From NCBI RefSeq assembly GCF_000717185.1, contig NZ_JNYE01000070.1, positions 1 to 64,000 on the forward strand: a stretch of 64,000 bases of DNA, read 5' to 3'. Origin of the DNA: Kitasatospora phosalacinea (lineage in GTDB: Bacteria; Actinomycetota; Actinomycetes; Streptomycetales; Streptomycetaceae). This document shows positions 39,556-47,879 of this stretch, piece by piece. The position numbers and the translations under genes are program-made. Positions within the stretch are counted from its first letter, which is position 1. Each line of letters begins with the position of its first letter. The notes under the pieces are model-generated. The model was not told the DNA's origin. It ran no database searches and saw only the letters and a program-made list of their open reading frames with translations.

Positions 39556-41948
39556 GTCCGCACTCCGCCCTGGAAGCGCCCGCCGGGGGCGCGGTCGTAC
39601 TCGAGGACCCACTCCACGGCGTGCACGCCCTCCCGCACACCGGCGGGGACCTCCTCCAGGTGGCCGCCCGCGGGGAGTTCGCGGACGGCCCCGGCCAGCA
39701 GGGCGCTGCCGAGGTCGGTGTAGCGGGTGCGGTCGGCGGCGGTCGGCGGCGGGCCGAGCAGGCCGTCCGGATCGGGGCCGGACGGGCCCGGCCCGACCAG
39801 CAGCAGCTCCTCGGGGGCGCCGTGGGCGGCCCGCCAGTCGGCGAGCGCGCAGAGCAGCCCGGGCCCGTCGGCGGCGACGGGCAGGTCCGCGCCCGGGTAC
39901 CAGCGGCGGCCCTGCAGCACCACCCGGCCCGCCGTCAGCCGGGGCAGCGCGAGGGTACCGCCGGTGCGCCCCCCGGGCGCGGCCCGCAGCAGGTCGGCGG
40001 CGGCCTCGCCGAGCGGGTCGGGGCGGAGGCGGCCGGTGCCGTGCAGCCACAGGGCGATCCGCATCGGCGGCGCGAGCCGCCCGGGCCTGGCCAGGGCCGG
40101 GGAGTGCACGGCGACCGGGGCGCCGTCCGGGTCGAGCAGCTCCAGGCCGTCGGTGCGCGGGTCGTGGGCCAGGGTGAGGCCGAACCAGCCGACCGGGTCG
40201 ATCCGGCCCGGGAGCAGCGGCGGGCGGTGGTTGGCGTCCAGCCCGTGCAGCCCGCGGTCCTCCAGCAGCACGGCGGGCCCCGCGGCGCGCGCCAGCCGCT
40301 CGGCCAGCCGGGCGCCGAGCGCGGCGTCCGCCCCGGCGTACCGCAGCGCGGAACTCCCGCCGCCGGGCAGGTAGCCCCGCACCACCAGCCGGTCGCCGAC
40401 CGGCCGGACCAGCACCCCGTACGAGGCGGACGGGCGGCGGAAGCGGGCGGGGAGGTCGGCGGCGAGGGCGGCCAGTTCGGCCGGGTCGAGCGCGAGCTCG
40501 GGGGCGCCGGGGGAGCCGGGGGAACCGGCGGCTGCGGCGGTCGCAGGGGCGGTCGCGGCGGCGATCCGTTCGCCGAGCAGGGCCCGGGCGGCGGCGCGCA
40601 GCCGCAGCAGCTCGGTCAGCGAGCCGTCGGCCGGGCCGAAGTCGGTGCTGCTGGCAGGCGTCAGCAGCCCGGCCCGGCGCACCACCACGGCGACCAGGTC
40701 GGCCGCGCAGTCGGCCAGCCGGACGCGGGCACCGGGGCCGAACCGCTCGGTGAACGCCGCGACCAGCAGCGCCCGGGCTTCGTGCACCCGGTCGGACAGG
40801 GCGGCGAACTCCAGCACCCGCGCCAGGTCGTCCAGGGCCGCCCGGTGCGGCGCCGCGGCGACCTCGACCGGCGGCAGCACGTACTCCTCGGTCACCCGCA
40901 GCCCGACCGGGTGCGCGAGCAGCGCGTTGAGGGCCCGCTGGTCGTCGGCCAGCGGCGCCAGTGCCCCGGGCCGGTCGTCCGCGGCGGCGTCCAGCCGCTG
41001 CTGGACCCCGGCGAGCAGCTCGGCCGCCCGGGGACGGCGACCGGTCAGCAGGGCGGCGGCGGCCGCCGCGGGCCGCTCGTCCAGACTGTCGAACTCGGCC
41101 GCACCGACCAGGAGTTGCAACTCCACGGCGGACGCCACCAGGGCACCGGCCGCCTCCCGCCCCAGGCCGAGCGCGGCAGCCACCTCCCGGACCAGCACCC
41201 CGGCGGGCAACGGCCCGAGCTCGACCGGACCGAGCAGGGCCCGGACCTTCCCGGTCAGCGGCGTGGCCACCAGCCGGAGCTGCCCGCCGTCGCGACGGTG
41301 GAACCGCACCTGGGAGGGCAGACGGCGCAGCGTCCAGTTGGCACGCAGCAGCGCCGGCAGCACCCCGGCTCCGGTTTCGGTTTCGGTTCCGGTTCCGGCG
41401 CTGGTCCCGGTCCCAGCCCCGGCCGCCGGGGCGGACAGCAGGCCGTCGATCGCCATCGCCAGCTGCGGCCGGTCCAGTGCCAGGACGGAGCGGCCGCCGG
41501 TCGGGTCGGCTCCGGGGCGGTCCAGTGGGGCGCCGTGTTCGTCCCAGTGGCCCAGGGCGACGGCGGTGTGCGCGGTCGGTGGGCCGAGCCGCAGCACCGC
41601 CCGGGAGAACTGCTCCAGGACGGCGGGCTCCGGGTCGCTGCCGCGCTCCGGGTCGCTGCCGGGTTCCGGTGCGGACGGTTCCGGCGCGGCGAGGTAGGTG
41701 CTCGCCGGGGTGCCGGGCAGGCCGGCGGCCAGGGGCGAGCGGAAGCCCTCGTCGAGCAGGGCCGAGCGCAGTGCGGCGCGTTCCTGCGGCAGCGCTCCGG
41801 CGTGGGCGGCCGCGACCCGCCGCTCGGCGGCTCCCCGGTCGGGGGCGTCGGGCAGGGCGGCGAGGGCGGCGCGCAGTTCGGGCGAGGTGAGGCGGCGGCC
41901 GGGGACGCGTCCGAGCAGCAGGAGGGGGACGTCGGCGGGCCCGGTCAC
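39552..41948 (-). CDS. LanB N-terminal (glutamylation) domain protein, left-arm copy
   Basis: A 798-residue split lantibiotic dehydratase of the kind that uses Glu-tRNA to activate Ser/Thr. The second half aligns well with the right-arm paralogue (LRVTEEYVLPPVEV, TDFGPADGSLTELLRLR, FRRPSASYGVLVRPVGDRLVVRGY, EDRGLHGLDANHRPPLLPG, RVVLQGRRWYPGADLP, YTDLGSALLAGAVRELP). In the first half the block RVSPLSRLTAVGF of the right-arm protein reads RLGPPTAHTAVAL. That region includes conserved Arg/Ser positions in glutamylating enzymes such as NisB, so activity may differ. A variable Ala/Gly/Thr stretch (GTGTSAGTGTETETG) comes from a short DNA repeat. GTGA coupling links it to the LLM gene. A PEARL-like role is an alternative. 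Confidence 0.82.
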   Translation of the reverse strand: MTGPADVPLLLLGRVPGRRLTSPELRAALAALPDAPDRGAAERRVAAAHAGALPQERAALRSALLDEGFRSPLAAGLPGTPASTYLAAPEPSAPEPGSDPERGSDPEPAVLEQFSRAVLRLGPPTAHTAVALGHWDEHGAPLDRPGADPTGGRSVLALDRPQLAMAIDGLLSAPAAGAGTGTSAGTGTETETGAGVLPALLRANWTLRRLPSQVRFHRRDGGQLRLVATPLTGKVRALLGPVELGPLPAGVLVREVAAALGLGREAAGALVASAVELQLLVGAAEFDSLDERPAAAAAALLTGRRPRAAELLAGVQQRLDAAADDRPGALAPLADDQRALNALLAHPVGLRVTEEYVLPPVEVAAAPHRAALDDLARVLEFAALSDRVHEARALLVAAFTERFGPGARVRLADCAADLVAVVVRRAGLLTPASSTDFGPADGSLTELLRLRAAARALLGERIAAATAPATAAAAGSPGSPGAPELALDPAELAALAADLPARFRRPSASYGVLVRPVGDRLVVRGYLPGGGSSALRYAGADAALGARLAERLARAAGPAVLLEDRGLHGLDANHRPPLLPGRIDPVGWFGLTLAHDPRTDGLELLDPDGAPVAVHSPALARPGRLAPPMRIALWLHGTGRLRPDPLGEAAADLLRAAPGGRTGGTLALPRLTAGRVVLQGRRWYPGADLPVAADGPGLLCALADWRAAHGAPEELLLVGPGPSGPDPDGLLGPPPTAADRTRYTDLGSALLAGAVRELPAGGHLEEVPAGVREGVHAVEWVLEYDRAPGGRFQGGVRT

Positions 41949-43075
41949 GCGTCGGCCCCGGCGGTCGGAGCGGCCCCGGCGGCACCGGCAGCCACGGCAG
42001 CCCCGTCGGTCGCGGCGGTCGCGGCGAGGGCGTCGAGCCGGGGCCGGACCTGGTCGGCGAAGAGTTCCACCGAGCGCAGGGCGTCGGTGCCGCCGAAGCC
42101 GCCGAAGTCGGCCTGCCAGAGGATGCCGTCCACGCCGGCCCGTTCCTGGAAGCGGCCGATCTGGTCGGCGACGTGCTCGGGCGAGCCGACGAACGCGGTG
42201 CCGGTGGCCCGCAGGTCGCGCGCGGTCAGGGTGCGGACCACGTGGCCGAGGCCGGTGTACTGCGCGTAGTCGGTGGAGACGGTCTCGTCCCAGGTGCCCA
42301 GGGCGGACGCCCAGACCCGCAGGTACTCGTTCAGGTGCGGGTCGGCGAGTTCGCGGGCCTTCTGGTCGGTCTCGGCGACCAGCAGCGGCAGGCTGGCCAT
42401 CACGCGGGGGGTGCCGTCGGGGTGGTGGGCGGCGAACGACGCCCGGTAGCGGGCGGTCAGCGTGGTGTCGAACTCGCGGCCGGTCGGGGTGATCAGCAGG
42501 CCGTGGCCGGCGCGGCCGATCCGGTCGAAGCTCTCGGGGGTCTGCACGGCGGCGACCCAGAACGGGGGCCGCGGGGCCTGGGTGGGCCGGGGGAGGACGG
42601 TGGCGTCGCGGAAGGCGAAGTACGGGGTGTCCTCGGTGACGCGTTCCTCGGTGAGCAGGCGGTGCACCGCCGCGACGGTGGCTTCGAAGCGCTGCCGGCT
42701 GCCGTCCATCGGCACCTGGAAGGCCTGGAACTCGTGCGGCAGGTAGGCGCGGGCGAAGCCGACCTCCAGGCGTCCGCCGCTGATCGCGTCGACCATGGCG
42801 ATGTAGGAGGCGAGCTTTACGGGGTGGTGGAAGACCGGCAGGGTGCAGCCGGTGATCAGCCGGATCCGCCGGGTCCGCGCGGCGACCGCGGCCAGGAAGG
42901 TCAGCGGGCTGGGACAGTAGCCGCCGTAGGGGTGCAGGTAGTGCTCGGTCATCTTGACGTAGTCCAGGCCGGACTCGTCGGCGAGCCGGCACAGGTCGAG
43001 GACCTCGCGGTAGTAGTCGGCCGGGGACTTGGTCTCCGGTGAGGAGTCGGGCAGGAAGGAGACGCCGAAGCGCAC
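41945..43075 (-). CDS. LLM-class flavin-dependent oxidoreductase (luciferase-like)
   Basis: A 376-residue TIM-barrel flavoprotein using FMNH2 or F420. Typical blocks are ADESGLDYVKMTEHYLHPYGG, TRRIRLITGCTLPVFHHPVKLASYIAMVDAISGGRLEVGFARAY, FVGSPEHVADQIGRFQERAGVDGILWQ and a substrate-side PPFWVAAVQTPESFDRIG. The GTG at 43075 follows GAGG at good spacing. The C-terminal 25 residues are Ala/Gly-rich. Placed between the peptidases and the LanB gene, it probably oxidises the peptide or a building block. Such enzymes are not part of the minimal thiopeptide set. Confidence 0.88.
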   Translation of the reverse strand: MRFGVSFLPDSSPETKSPADYYREVLDLCRLADESGLDYVKMTEHYLHPYGGYCPSPLTFLAAVAARTRRIRLITGCTLPVFHHPVKLASYIAMVDAISGGRLEVGFARAYLPHEFQAFQVPMDGSRQRFEATVAAVHRLLTEERVTEDTPYFAFRDATVLPRPTQAPRPPFWVAAVQTPESFDRIGRAGHGLLITPTGREFDTTLTARYRASFAAHHPDGTPRVMASLPLLVAETDQKARELADPHLNEYLRVWASALGTWDETVSTDYAQYTGLGHVVRTLTARDLRATGTAFVGSPEHVADQIGRFQERAGVDGILWQADFGGFGGTDALRSVELFADQVRPRLDALAATAATDGAAVAAGAAGAAPTAGADA

Positions 43076-43086
43076 GGGGTCACTCC

Positions 43087-44409
43087 TCACGGGAGGGGGC
43101 GGTCGGGGGCGGGCGGGCCGAGCAGCACCGCGGCGTACGCCTCGGGGCGCAGGTGGGCGGCGGCGGCCGCCCGGACCTCGTCGTCGGGGACGGTGCGGAC
43201 CAGGGCGGCGACGGTGTCGGGCCAGTCGAGGGGCAGGCCGGCCAGCAGCGGTCCGTGCAGGCTGTCGGCCAGGCCCTTCTGGGTGGAGCGGACCAGGGCC
43301 TGGACGCCGAGGGCGTAGCCGCGGGCGGCGGCGATCTCCGCGCCGGTCGGGGGCCGGTCGCCGGAGACCGCGGCGAGTTCGTCGAGGGTGCCGTCGACGG
43401 CGGCGGCGGCGTGCTGCGGGGCGCTGGCGAACTGGACGGTGCCGAGCGCGGAGCCGGTGCGCTGCTCGATCGCGGACCGGCCGCTGTAGATCCGGCCCTC
43501 GCGTTCGCGCAGCCGCTGCACCAGGCGCGAGGAGAAGTGGCCGCCGAAGACCTGGTCGGCGAGCAGCAGCGCCGGGTAGCCCGGGTCGGTGCGGACCAGG
43601 GACGGGGCGGCCAGCCGGGCCTCGCACTGCCGGGCCCCGGGGGAGGGGACGGCCAGCACGGGCTCGCCCCGGTGGGCGGGGGCGGGCAGCGGCGCCATCC
43701 GCACCGCCCGGTGCGGGGACGACCAGCCGCCCAGCAGGCGGGCCGTCTCCGCGACCGCCCGGTCGGGGCGGACGTCCCCGACCAGGAGCAGGACCGCGCC
43801 GCGCGGCACCAGGGCGGTCCGGTGCAGGGCGGCGACCTCGTCCCGGCCGACGTCCGCGACCTGCTCCTCGGCGGGGGTCTCCCGGGTGGCGGGGTGGTCG
43901 CCGAAGCAGTGGCGCAGCAGGGCGGCCCGGGCGGCCCGGGCGGGCATCGACCCGGTGAGCCGGACCCGGTGCAGCAGCCGTTCGCGCTCGGCCGCCAGCA
44001 CGGTCGGCTCGTACCCGGCGCCGGTGAGGCAGTCGGCGAGCACGGCGAGCAGCCGGGGCAGGCCCTCGGCCAGCACCTGCCCGGTGACCAGCAGTTCCTC
44101 CGGTCCGACCACGGCCTTCAGGCTGCCGCCCACGGCGGCGAGCGCGTCGTCGACGGCGGCCCGGTCGGCCCCGGGGCCGCCGGCCAGCAGGGTGCAGGAG
44201 AGCAGCTCGGCGGCGGCCGCGTGCCGGGCGGTGGAGCCGCCGAAGGGCACGCCCAGGCGGAGCTGGACGACGGGGGCGGTGGCGCGGCGGGCCGCCACCA
44301 CGCGCAGCCCGGTCGGCAGGACGGTGTCGACGGCCTCCAGCGGCGGGACGGGCCGCGGCGGGGCGAGCGGCGGCAGGAGGACGGCCCCGGGGGCGGCGGC
44401 GGGGGTCAT
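43087..44409 (-). CDS. M16-family peptidase-like subunit, inactive type
   Basis: A 440-residue M16B-fold protein without the HxxEH zinc motif: the corresponding region reads GSTARHAAAAELLSCTLLAGG. It keeps the family's C-terminal substrate-side block QVFGGHFSSRLVQRLREREGRIYSG with the R/Y pair. Such proteins pair with a catalytic M16 partner (as in PqqF/PqqG-like or mitochondrial processing peptidase-like heterodimers). The catalytic partner is the next gene upstream. The ATG at 44409 lies just after a 30-bp tandem repeat. The pair may remove the leader peptide. Confidence 0.88.
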   Translation of the reverse strand: MTPAAAPGAVLLPPLAPPRPVPPLEAVDTVLPTGLRVVAARRATAPVVQLRLGVPFGGSTARHAAAAELLSCTLLAGGPGADRAAVDDALAAVGGSLKAVVGPEELLVTGQVLAEGLPRLLAVLADCLTGAGYEPTVLAAERERLLHRVRLTGSMPARAARAALLRHCFGDHPATRETPAEEQVADVGRDEVAALHRTALVPRGAVLLLVGDVRPDRAVAETARLLGGWSSPHRAVRMAPLPAPAHRGEPVLAVPSPGARQCEARLAAPSLVRTDPGYPALLLADQVFGGHFSSRLVQRLREREGRIYSGRSAIEQRTGSALGTVQFASAPQHAAAAVDGTLDELAAVSGDRPPTGAEIAAARGYALGVQALVRSTQKGLADSLHGPLLAGLPLDWPDTVAALVRTVPDDEVRAAAAAHLRPEAYAAVLLGPPAPDRPLP

Positions 44410-44420
44410 CGGCGGGCCCC

Positions 44421-44540
44421 CCGTCCAACGGCGGGTCGGACCGCGGCCGGGCGTCCAACGGCGGGTCGGACCGCGGCCGGGCGTCCAACGGCGGGTCGGA
44501 CCGCGGCCGGGCGTCCAACGGCGGGTCGGACCGCGGCCTA
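44421..44540 (-). repeat. 30-bp tandem repeat (4 copies) between the two M16 genes
   Basis: The unit GCGTCCAACGGCGGGTCGGACCGCGGCC(GG) is repeated four times with near identity; the last copy contains the TAG stop of the catalytic M16 gene at 44538-44540. The array fills the gap to the next start at 44409. It separates two genes in an operon whose other junctions mostly overlap. Confidence 0.92.
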
Positions 44541-45641
44541 CCAGGCGGTCTGCAGCCTGCGGACGGCGCGCCGGAGCTCGTCCTCGGCCGGGCCCTGGGC
44601 GGCCAGGTCGGTGAGCACCTCGTCGGCGGCCCGCGCGGTCCGCCGGGGGGAGGCGTCGGGGGTGCAGACGGCGTTCACCAGGAAGGCGTCCGGGTCGCGG
44701 GAGTCGAAGGGGCCGGAGAGGCCGGCCACCGCCGCCACCTGGGTGGCCAGCCGCCGTTCGCGGACCAGGGTGCGGCGCAGTCGGCTCGACTCGCCGTCGC
44801 CGAGGACGGCGGCGGCGACCACGGCGGCCAGGTGGCCGGGCGTGCCGGGCGGCGGCATCCGGCGGCCGACGGCGACCGCCGGGAGCGGGGCGAGGCGGTC
44901 GGTGCGCTCCAGCACGCGGGGGACGGCGAGTTGGGGCTCGGCGAGGTCGGGCGGGGTGGCGGCGGTCCGGGCCGGGACCGTCCCGAAGTGCCGTTCGGCC
45001 AGTTCGACGGCCTGCCGGGGGTCGACGCCGCCGCAGACGGCGAGCACCGCGTTGCCCGGGGCGTAGTGGCGGGCGAAGAAGTCGGCGCACTCGGCGACGG
45101 TCGCGGCGGCGAGCGAGGCGTGGTCGCCGTACCCGTCGTGGGTGTTGGCGAAGGAGTCGAAGAGCACCTGCGGCAGCTGGAAGGTCGGGAAGCCGCCGTA
45201 GGGCCGGTTGGTGACGGTGCGGCGGATCTCCTCGGCGACCACCGACGCCTGGGTGGCGATCGCCTCCGGGGTGATCCGGGGCGCCCGCATCCGGTCGGCC
45301 TCCAGGAAGAGGCCGAGCTCCAGGGCCTCGGCGGGCATCGCCTGGAAGTAGCTGGTGTGGTCGCGGTGGGTGGTGGCGTTGAAGACGCCGCCGTTGGCCT
45401 GGACGTGCCGGGCGTGCTCCTGCGGGCCCAGGCGGGCGCTGCCCTGGAACATCAGGTGCTCGAAGAGGTGCGCGAACCCGGACCGGGACTCGGAGCGGTA
45501 GCCGACCCCGTAGGCGACGGCCAGGCCGACGGCGGGGCTGCCCGGGTCCGGGAGGACGAGCAGCCGCAGGCCGTTGGCCAGCCGGTGCCGGTGCACCTCG
45601 GCGGTGGCGGCGGGCCGGGCCGCCGCGGTGGGCGCCGTCAC
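44538..45641 (-). CDS. M16-family zinc metallopeptidase (catalytic), short C-terminus
   Basis: A 367-residue M16B peptidase. The inverted zinc motif HLFEH (in FAHLFEHLMFQGS, residues about 60-72) and the distal Glu region (ASVVAEEIRRTV) are present, as are FNATTHRDHTSYFQ and the family's DSFANTHDGYGDHASLAAATV. It ends RRAVRRLQTAW, where related proteins usually run on for some 50-70 more residues. The stop falls in a 30-bp tandem repeat, so repeat expansion may have trimmed the gene. It is coupled to the ABC permease by GTGA. It is a likely leader or follower protease together with the inactive partner. Confidence 0.88.
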   Translation of the reverse strand: MTAPTAAARPAATAEVHRHRLANGLRLLVLPDPGSPAVGLAVAYGVGYRSESRSGFAHLFEHLMFQGSARLGPQEHARHVQANGGVFNATTHRDHTSYFQAMPAEALELGLFLEADRMRAPRITPEAIATQASVVAEEIRRTVTNRPYGGFPTFQLPQVLFDSFANTHDGYGDHASLAAATVAECADFFARHYAPGNAVLAVCGGVDPRQAVELAERHFGTVPARTAATPPDLAEPQLAVPRVLERTDRLAPLPAVAVGRRMPPPGTPGHLAAVVAAAVLGDGESSRLRRTLVRERRLATQVAAVAGLSGPFDSRDPDAFLVNAVCTPDASPRRTARAADEVLTDLAAQGPAEDELRRAVRRLQTAW

Positions 45642-46396
45642 GAGCTGCGGCGGATCGCGCGGGCGGCGAACCAGACGGCGACCACCGCCAGGGCGGCCGC
45701 GACGGCCACCCCGACCAGGGTGTCGCTGCTGCCGAACTCGCCCGCGAACAGGGCGCGTTCGGCCGTCACGACGTGCGAGACCGGGTTCGCCTTCGCCAGC
45801 AGGGACAGCCAGTGCGGTGCCAGCGCCAGCGGCAGCAGCACGCCGGAGAGCAGCATCGCGGGCAGCATCAGGGCGTTGACCAGCTGCCCGTACGCCTCCT
45901 CGTGCCGCACCGTCAGCGCCAGCCCGTACGCCAGGCCCGCCACCGCCAGGCCGACCACGGTGACCAGGGCGAACGCCGCCAGCACCCCGCCGACCGGGGC
46001 CCGCAGCCCGGCGACCAGGGCGCCCAGGGTGAGCAGCACGGCCTGGGCGGTGAGCACCACGGCGTCCCGGAGCATCCGGCCCAGCATCAGGCCGGACTCG
46101 CCGGCCGCGGAGATCCGCATCCGGTCCAGCGTGCCGGAGCGGATCTCGGAGAGGATGCCGAAGCCGACGAAGACGGCGGAGAACAGGCCCTGCTGGACGA
46201 GCAGGCCGGGGACGAAGACCCGCCAGGTGTTGCCGCCGTCGAAGCCCGGGGCCTGGCTGATCCGGTTCAGCAGCGGGCCGAACAGGGCGAGGTAGAGCAT
46301 CGGCTGCACCAGGCCGAAGACCACCCAGGCGGGCTTGCGGAGGGTGTAGCGCATCGAGCGCCGGAAGATGATCCAGCTGGTCGCGGCGGTGGTCAC
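45638..46396 (-). CDS. ABC-2 type transporter permease
   Basis: A 252-residue membrane subunit with six predicted hydrophobic helices, in the DrrB/NodJ family. The conserved FVPGLLVQQGLFSAVFVGFGILSEIRSGTLDRMRIS block and the ANPVSHVVTAERALFAGEF block near the end are typical. It overlaps the ATPase gene (GTGA) and the M16 gene (GTGA). It forms the export channel with the ATPase, probably for the mature peptide and for self-immunity. Confidence 0.93.
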   Translation of the reverse strand: MTTAATSWIIFRRSMRYTLRKPAWVVFGLVQPMLYLALFGPLLNRISQAPGFDGGNTWRVFVPGLLVQQGLFSAVFVGFGILSEIRSGTLDRMRISAAGESGLMLGRMLRDAVVLTAQAVLLTLGALVAGLRAPVGGVLAAFALVTVVGLAVAGLAYGLALTVRHEEAYGQLVNALMLPAMLLSGVLLPLALAPHWLSLLAKANPVSHVVTAERALFAGEFGSSDTLVGVAVAAALAVVAVWFAARAIRRSS

Positions 46397-47448
46397 GTGG
46401 TCACCTCGGTGTTCGGGGTCTCGGTGGCGGTCTCGGCCTCGGCGGCGGTCTCGGCAGCGGCCTCGGCGGTCTCGGCGGCGGGGGCCGGAGCGGGGGCCGG
46501 GGCGGGGCGGCCCTCCTCGCGCAGGGAGCGGCCGGTCAGGCGCAGGAAGACGTCGTCCAGGGTGGGGCGCTTGACGGAGACCGACTCCAGGGCGACGTCG
46601 GCGAGGTCGAGGGCCCGCAGCAGTTCGGGCAGCAGCCGCTGGGCGTGCGCGACGTGGAACTGCACGCCCGCCGGGGTGGTGTCCAGGTCGCAGCCGGGGA
46701 CGAGGCGGGCGACCACGGTCGCGGCGTCGCTGATCCGGTCGGTCTCCAGGGTGACCACGTCACCGCCGATCCGGCTCTTCAGCGCCTCGGCGGTGTCGGA
46801 GGCGATCACCCGGCCGCCGTCGATGACGACGATCCGGTCGCAGAGCTGGTCGGCCTCCTCCAGGTAGTGCGTGGTGAGGAAGACCGTGGTGCCGTGCTCG
46901 GCGCGCAGGCCGCGCAGGTGGTCCCAGAGGTTGGCCCGGCTCTGCGGGTCGAGGCCGCTGCTCGGCTCGTCCAGGAAGAGCACGGCGGGGCGGTGCACCA
47001 GGCCGAGCGCGAGGTCGACCCGGCGGCGCTGGCCGCCGGAGAGCCGGGAGAGCGGCCGTCCGGCGAAGGCGTCCAGCTCGAACCGGACGGTCAGCTCGGC
47101 GGCGCGGGCGGCGGCGTCGGCGGCCGTCATGCCCTGCAGCCGTGCCTGGGTGCGCAGTTCGTCGGAGACCAGGTGCTCGGTGCCGCCGGAGGACTGGCCG
47201 ACGTAGCCGATCGCCCGGCGCACCGCGGCCCGTTCGCGGACCACGTCGTGGCCCGCGACGGTGGCGGTGCCGCCGTCGGGCGTCAGGAGGGTGGTGAGCA
47301 TCCGCACCGTGGTGGTCTTCCCGGCGCCGTTGGGGCCGAGGAAGCCGACCATCTCCCCCTCGGCGACCTCCAGGTCGACGCCCCGGACGGCTTCGACCAC
47401 GCCGAAGCGGGTCCGGTACGAGTGGCTGAGTCCTTGCGCGCTGATCAC
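46393..47448 (-). CDS. ABC transporter ATP-binding protein (DrrA-like)
   Basis: A 351-residue ATPase. Walker A is GPNGAGKTTTV (residues about 39-49), the Q-loop is YVGQSSGGTEHL, the signature is LSGGQRRRVDLAL, Walker B is AVLFLDEPSSGLDP and the H-loop is LTTHYLEE. The C-terminal regulatory part has KRPTLDDVFLRLTGRSL, as in drug exporters of the DrrA group, and ends in an Ala/Glu/Thr-rich tail from short DNA repeats. The GTG at 47448 follows GGAGGAAC. It is the first gene of the left-arm operon and starts 431 bp from the precursor gene on the other strand. Confidence 0.95.
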   Translation of the reverse strand: MISAQGLSHSYRTRFGVVEAVRGVDLEVAEGEMVGFLGPNGAGKTTTVRMLTTLLTPDGGTATVAGHDVVRERAAVRRAIGYVGQSSGGTEHLVSDELRTQARLQGMTAADAAARAAELTVRFELDAFAGRPLSRLSGGQRRRVDLALGLVHRPAVLFLDEPSSGLDPQSRANLWDHLRGLRAEHGTTVFLTTHYLEEADQLCDRIVVIDGGRVIASDTAEALKSRIGGDVVTLETDRISDAATVVARLVPGCDLDTTPAGVQFHVAHAQRLLPELLRALDLADVALESVSVKRPTLDDVFLRLTGRSLREEGRPAPAPAPAPAAETAEAAAETAAEAETATETPNTEVTT

Positions 47449-47879
47449 GGGGGTTCCTCCAGGCCTGGGGCGGACGGGACGCCGCGGGGGCGGGCGGACG
47501 GAAGGCGGGGCCCGTGCGGCGGGGCCCGCGTCGTCGTCGCCCGGGGGCGGCGGTGGGGGCCGGGACGGGTCCGGCCCCGGCGGTCCGTCGGCGGCGGCCG
47601 GGCACCGCGTCACTCTGGCCGGTGCCGCGCGGCGGAGTCCAGCCCCGGCCGGGCCGGGGAGGCCCGCTGACAGGAAGGTGCCAGCGGCGGCGGGCCGGAT
47701 CCGCCGGAATGTCCGGAATGGCCGCAGGGGGCGGCCTGACCTGCATTTCATGTCCGCGACAAGTCGGGGGCGGGCGGCATTTTGCTGCCGCCCGAATTCC
47801 TTGCCGCGGTCTCCCGGCAGGCAGTTAGCTCATCCACCAGTTACCGGCAGCCCGCCGGTAGACCAGAAGGGAAACCGCC
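47449..47879. promoter_or_regulatory. Divergent control region of the two RiPP arms
   Basis: A 431-bp region with no convincing gene. Toward the precursor it holds a perfect 9-bp inverted repeat, CGGGCGGCA-tttttgc-TGCCGCCCG (47771-47794), then a possible -35 TTGCCG (47801-47806) with a -10-like TTAGCT about 18 bp on, then a 7-bp inverted repeat at 47842-47860. The GC content drops near 47740-47830. The promoter for the left arm must lie in its other half; none could be assigned. Confidence 0.5.
47842..47860 (+). promoter_or_regulatory. Inverted repeat just before the precursor ribosome site
   Basis: TACCGGC-agccc-GCCGGTA is a perfect 7-bp palindrome ending 5 nt before the AGAAGGG ribosome site of the precursor gene. 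The same arm sequence recurs downstream of the gene (48135-48150). It could be an operator or an mRNA hairpin that gates translation. Confidence 0.6.

Noticed and set aside
44421..44540. Repeat array considered as a CRISPR or an operator array
   Set aside because: The 30-bp units are head to tail without unique spacers and contain no internal dyad.
47514..47828. Possible second small peptide gene (104 codons) upstream of the precursor
   Set aside because: The Arg/Gly/Pro-rich translation has no leader-like pattern and no ribosome site. It overlaps the likely promoter.
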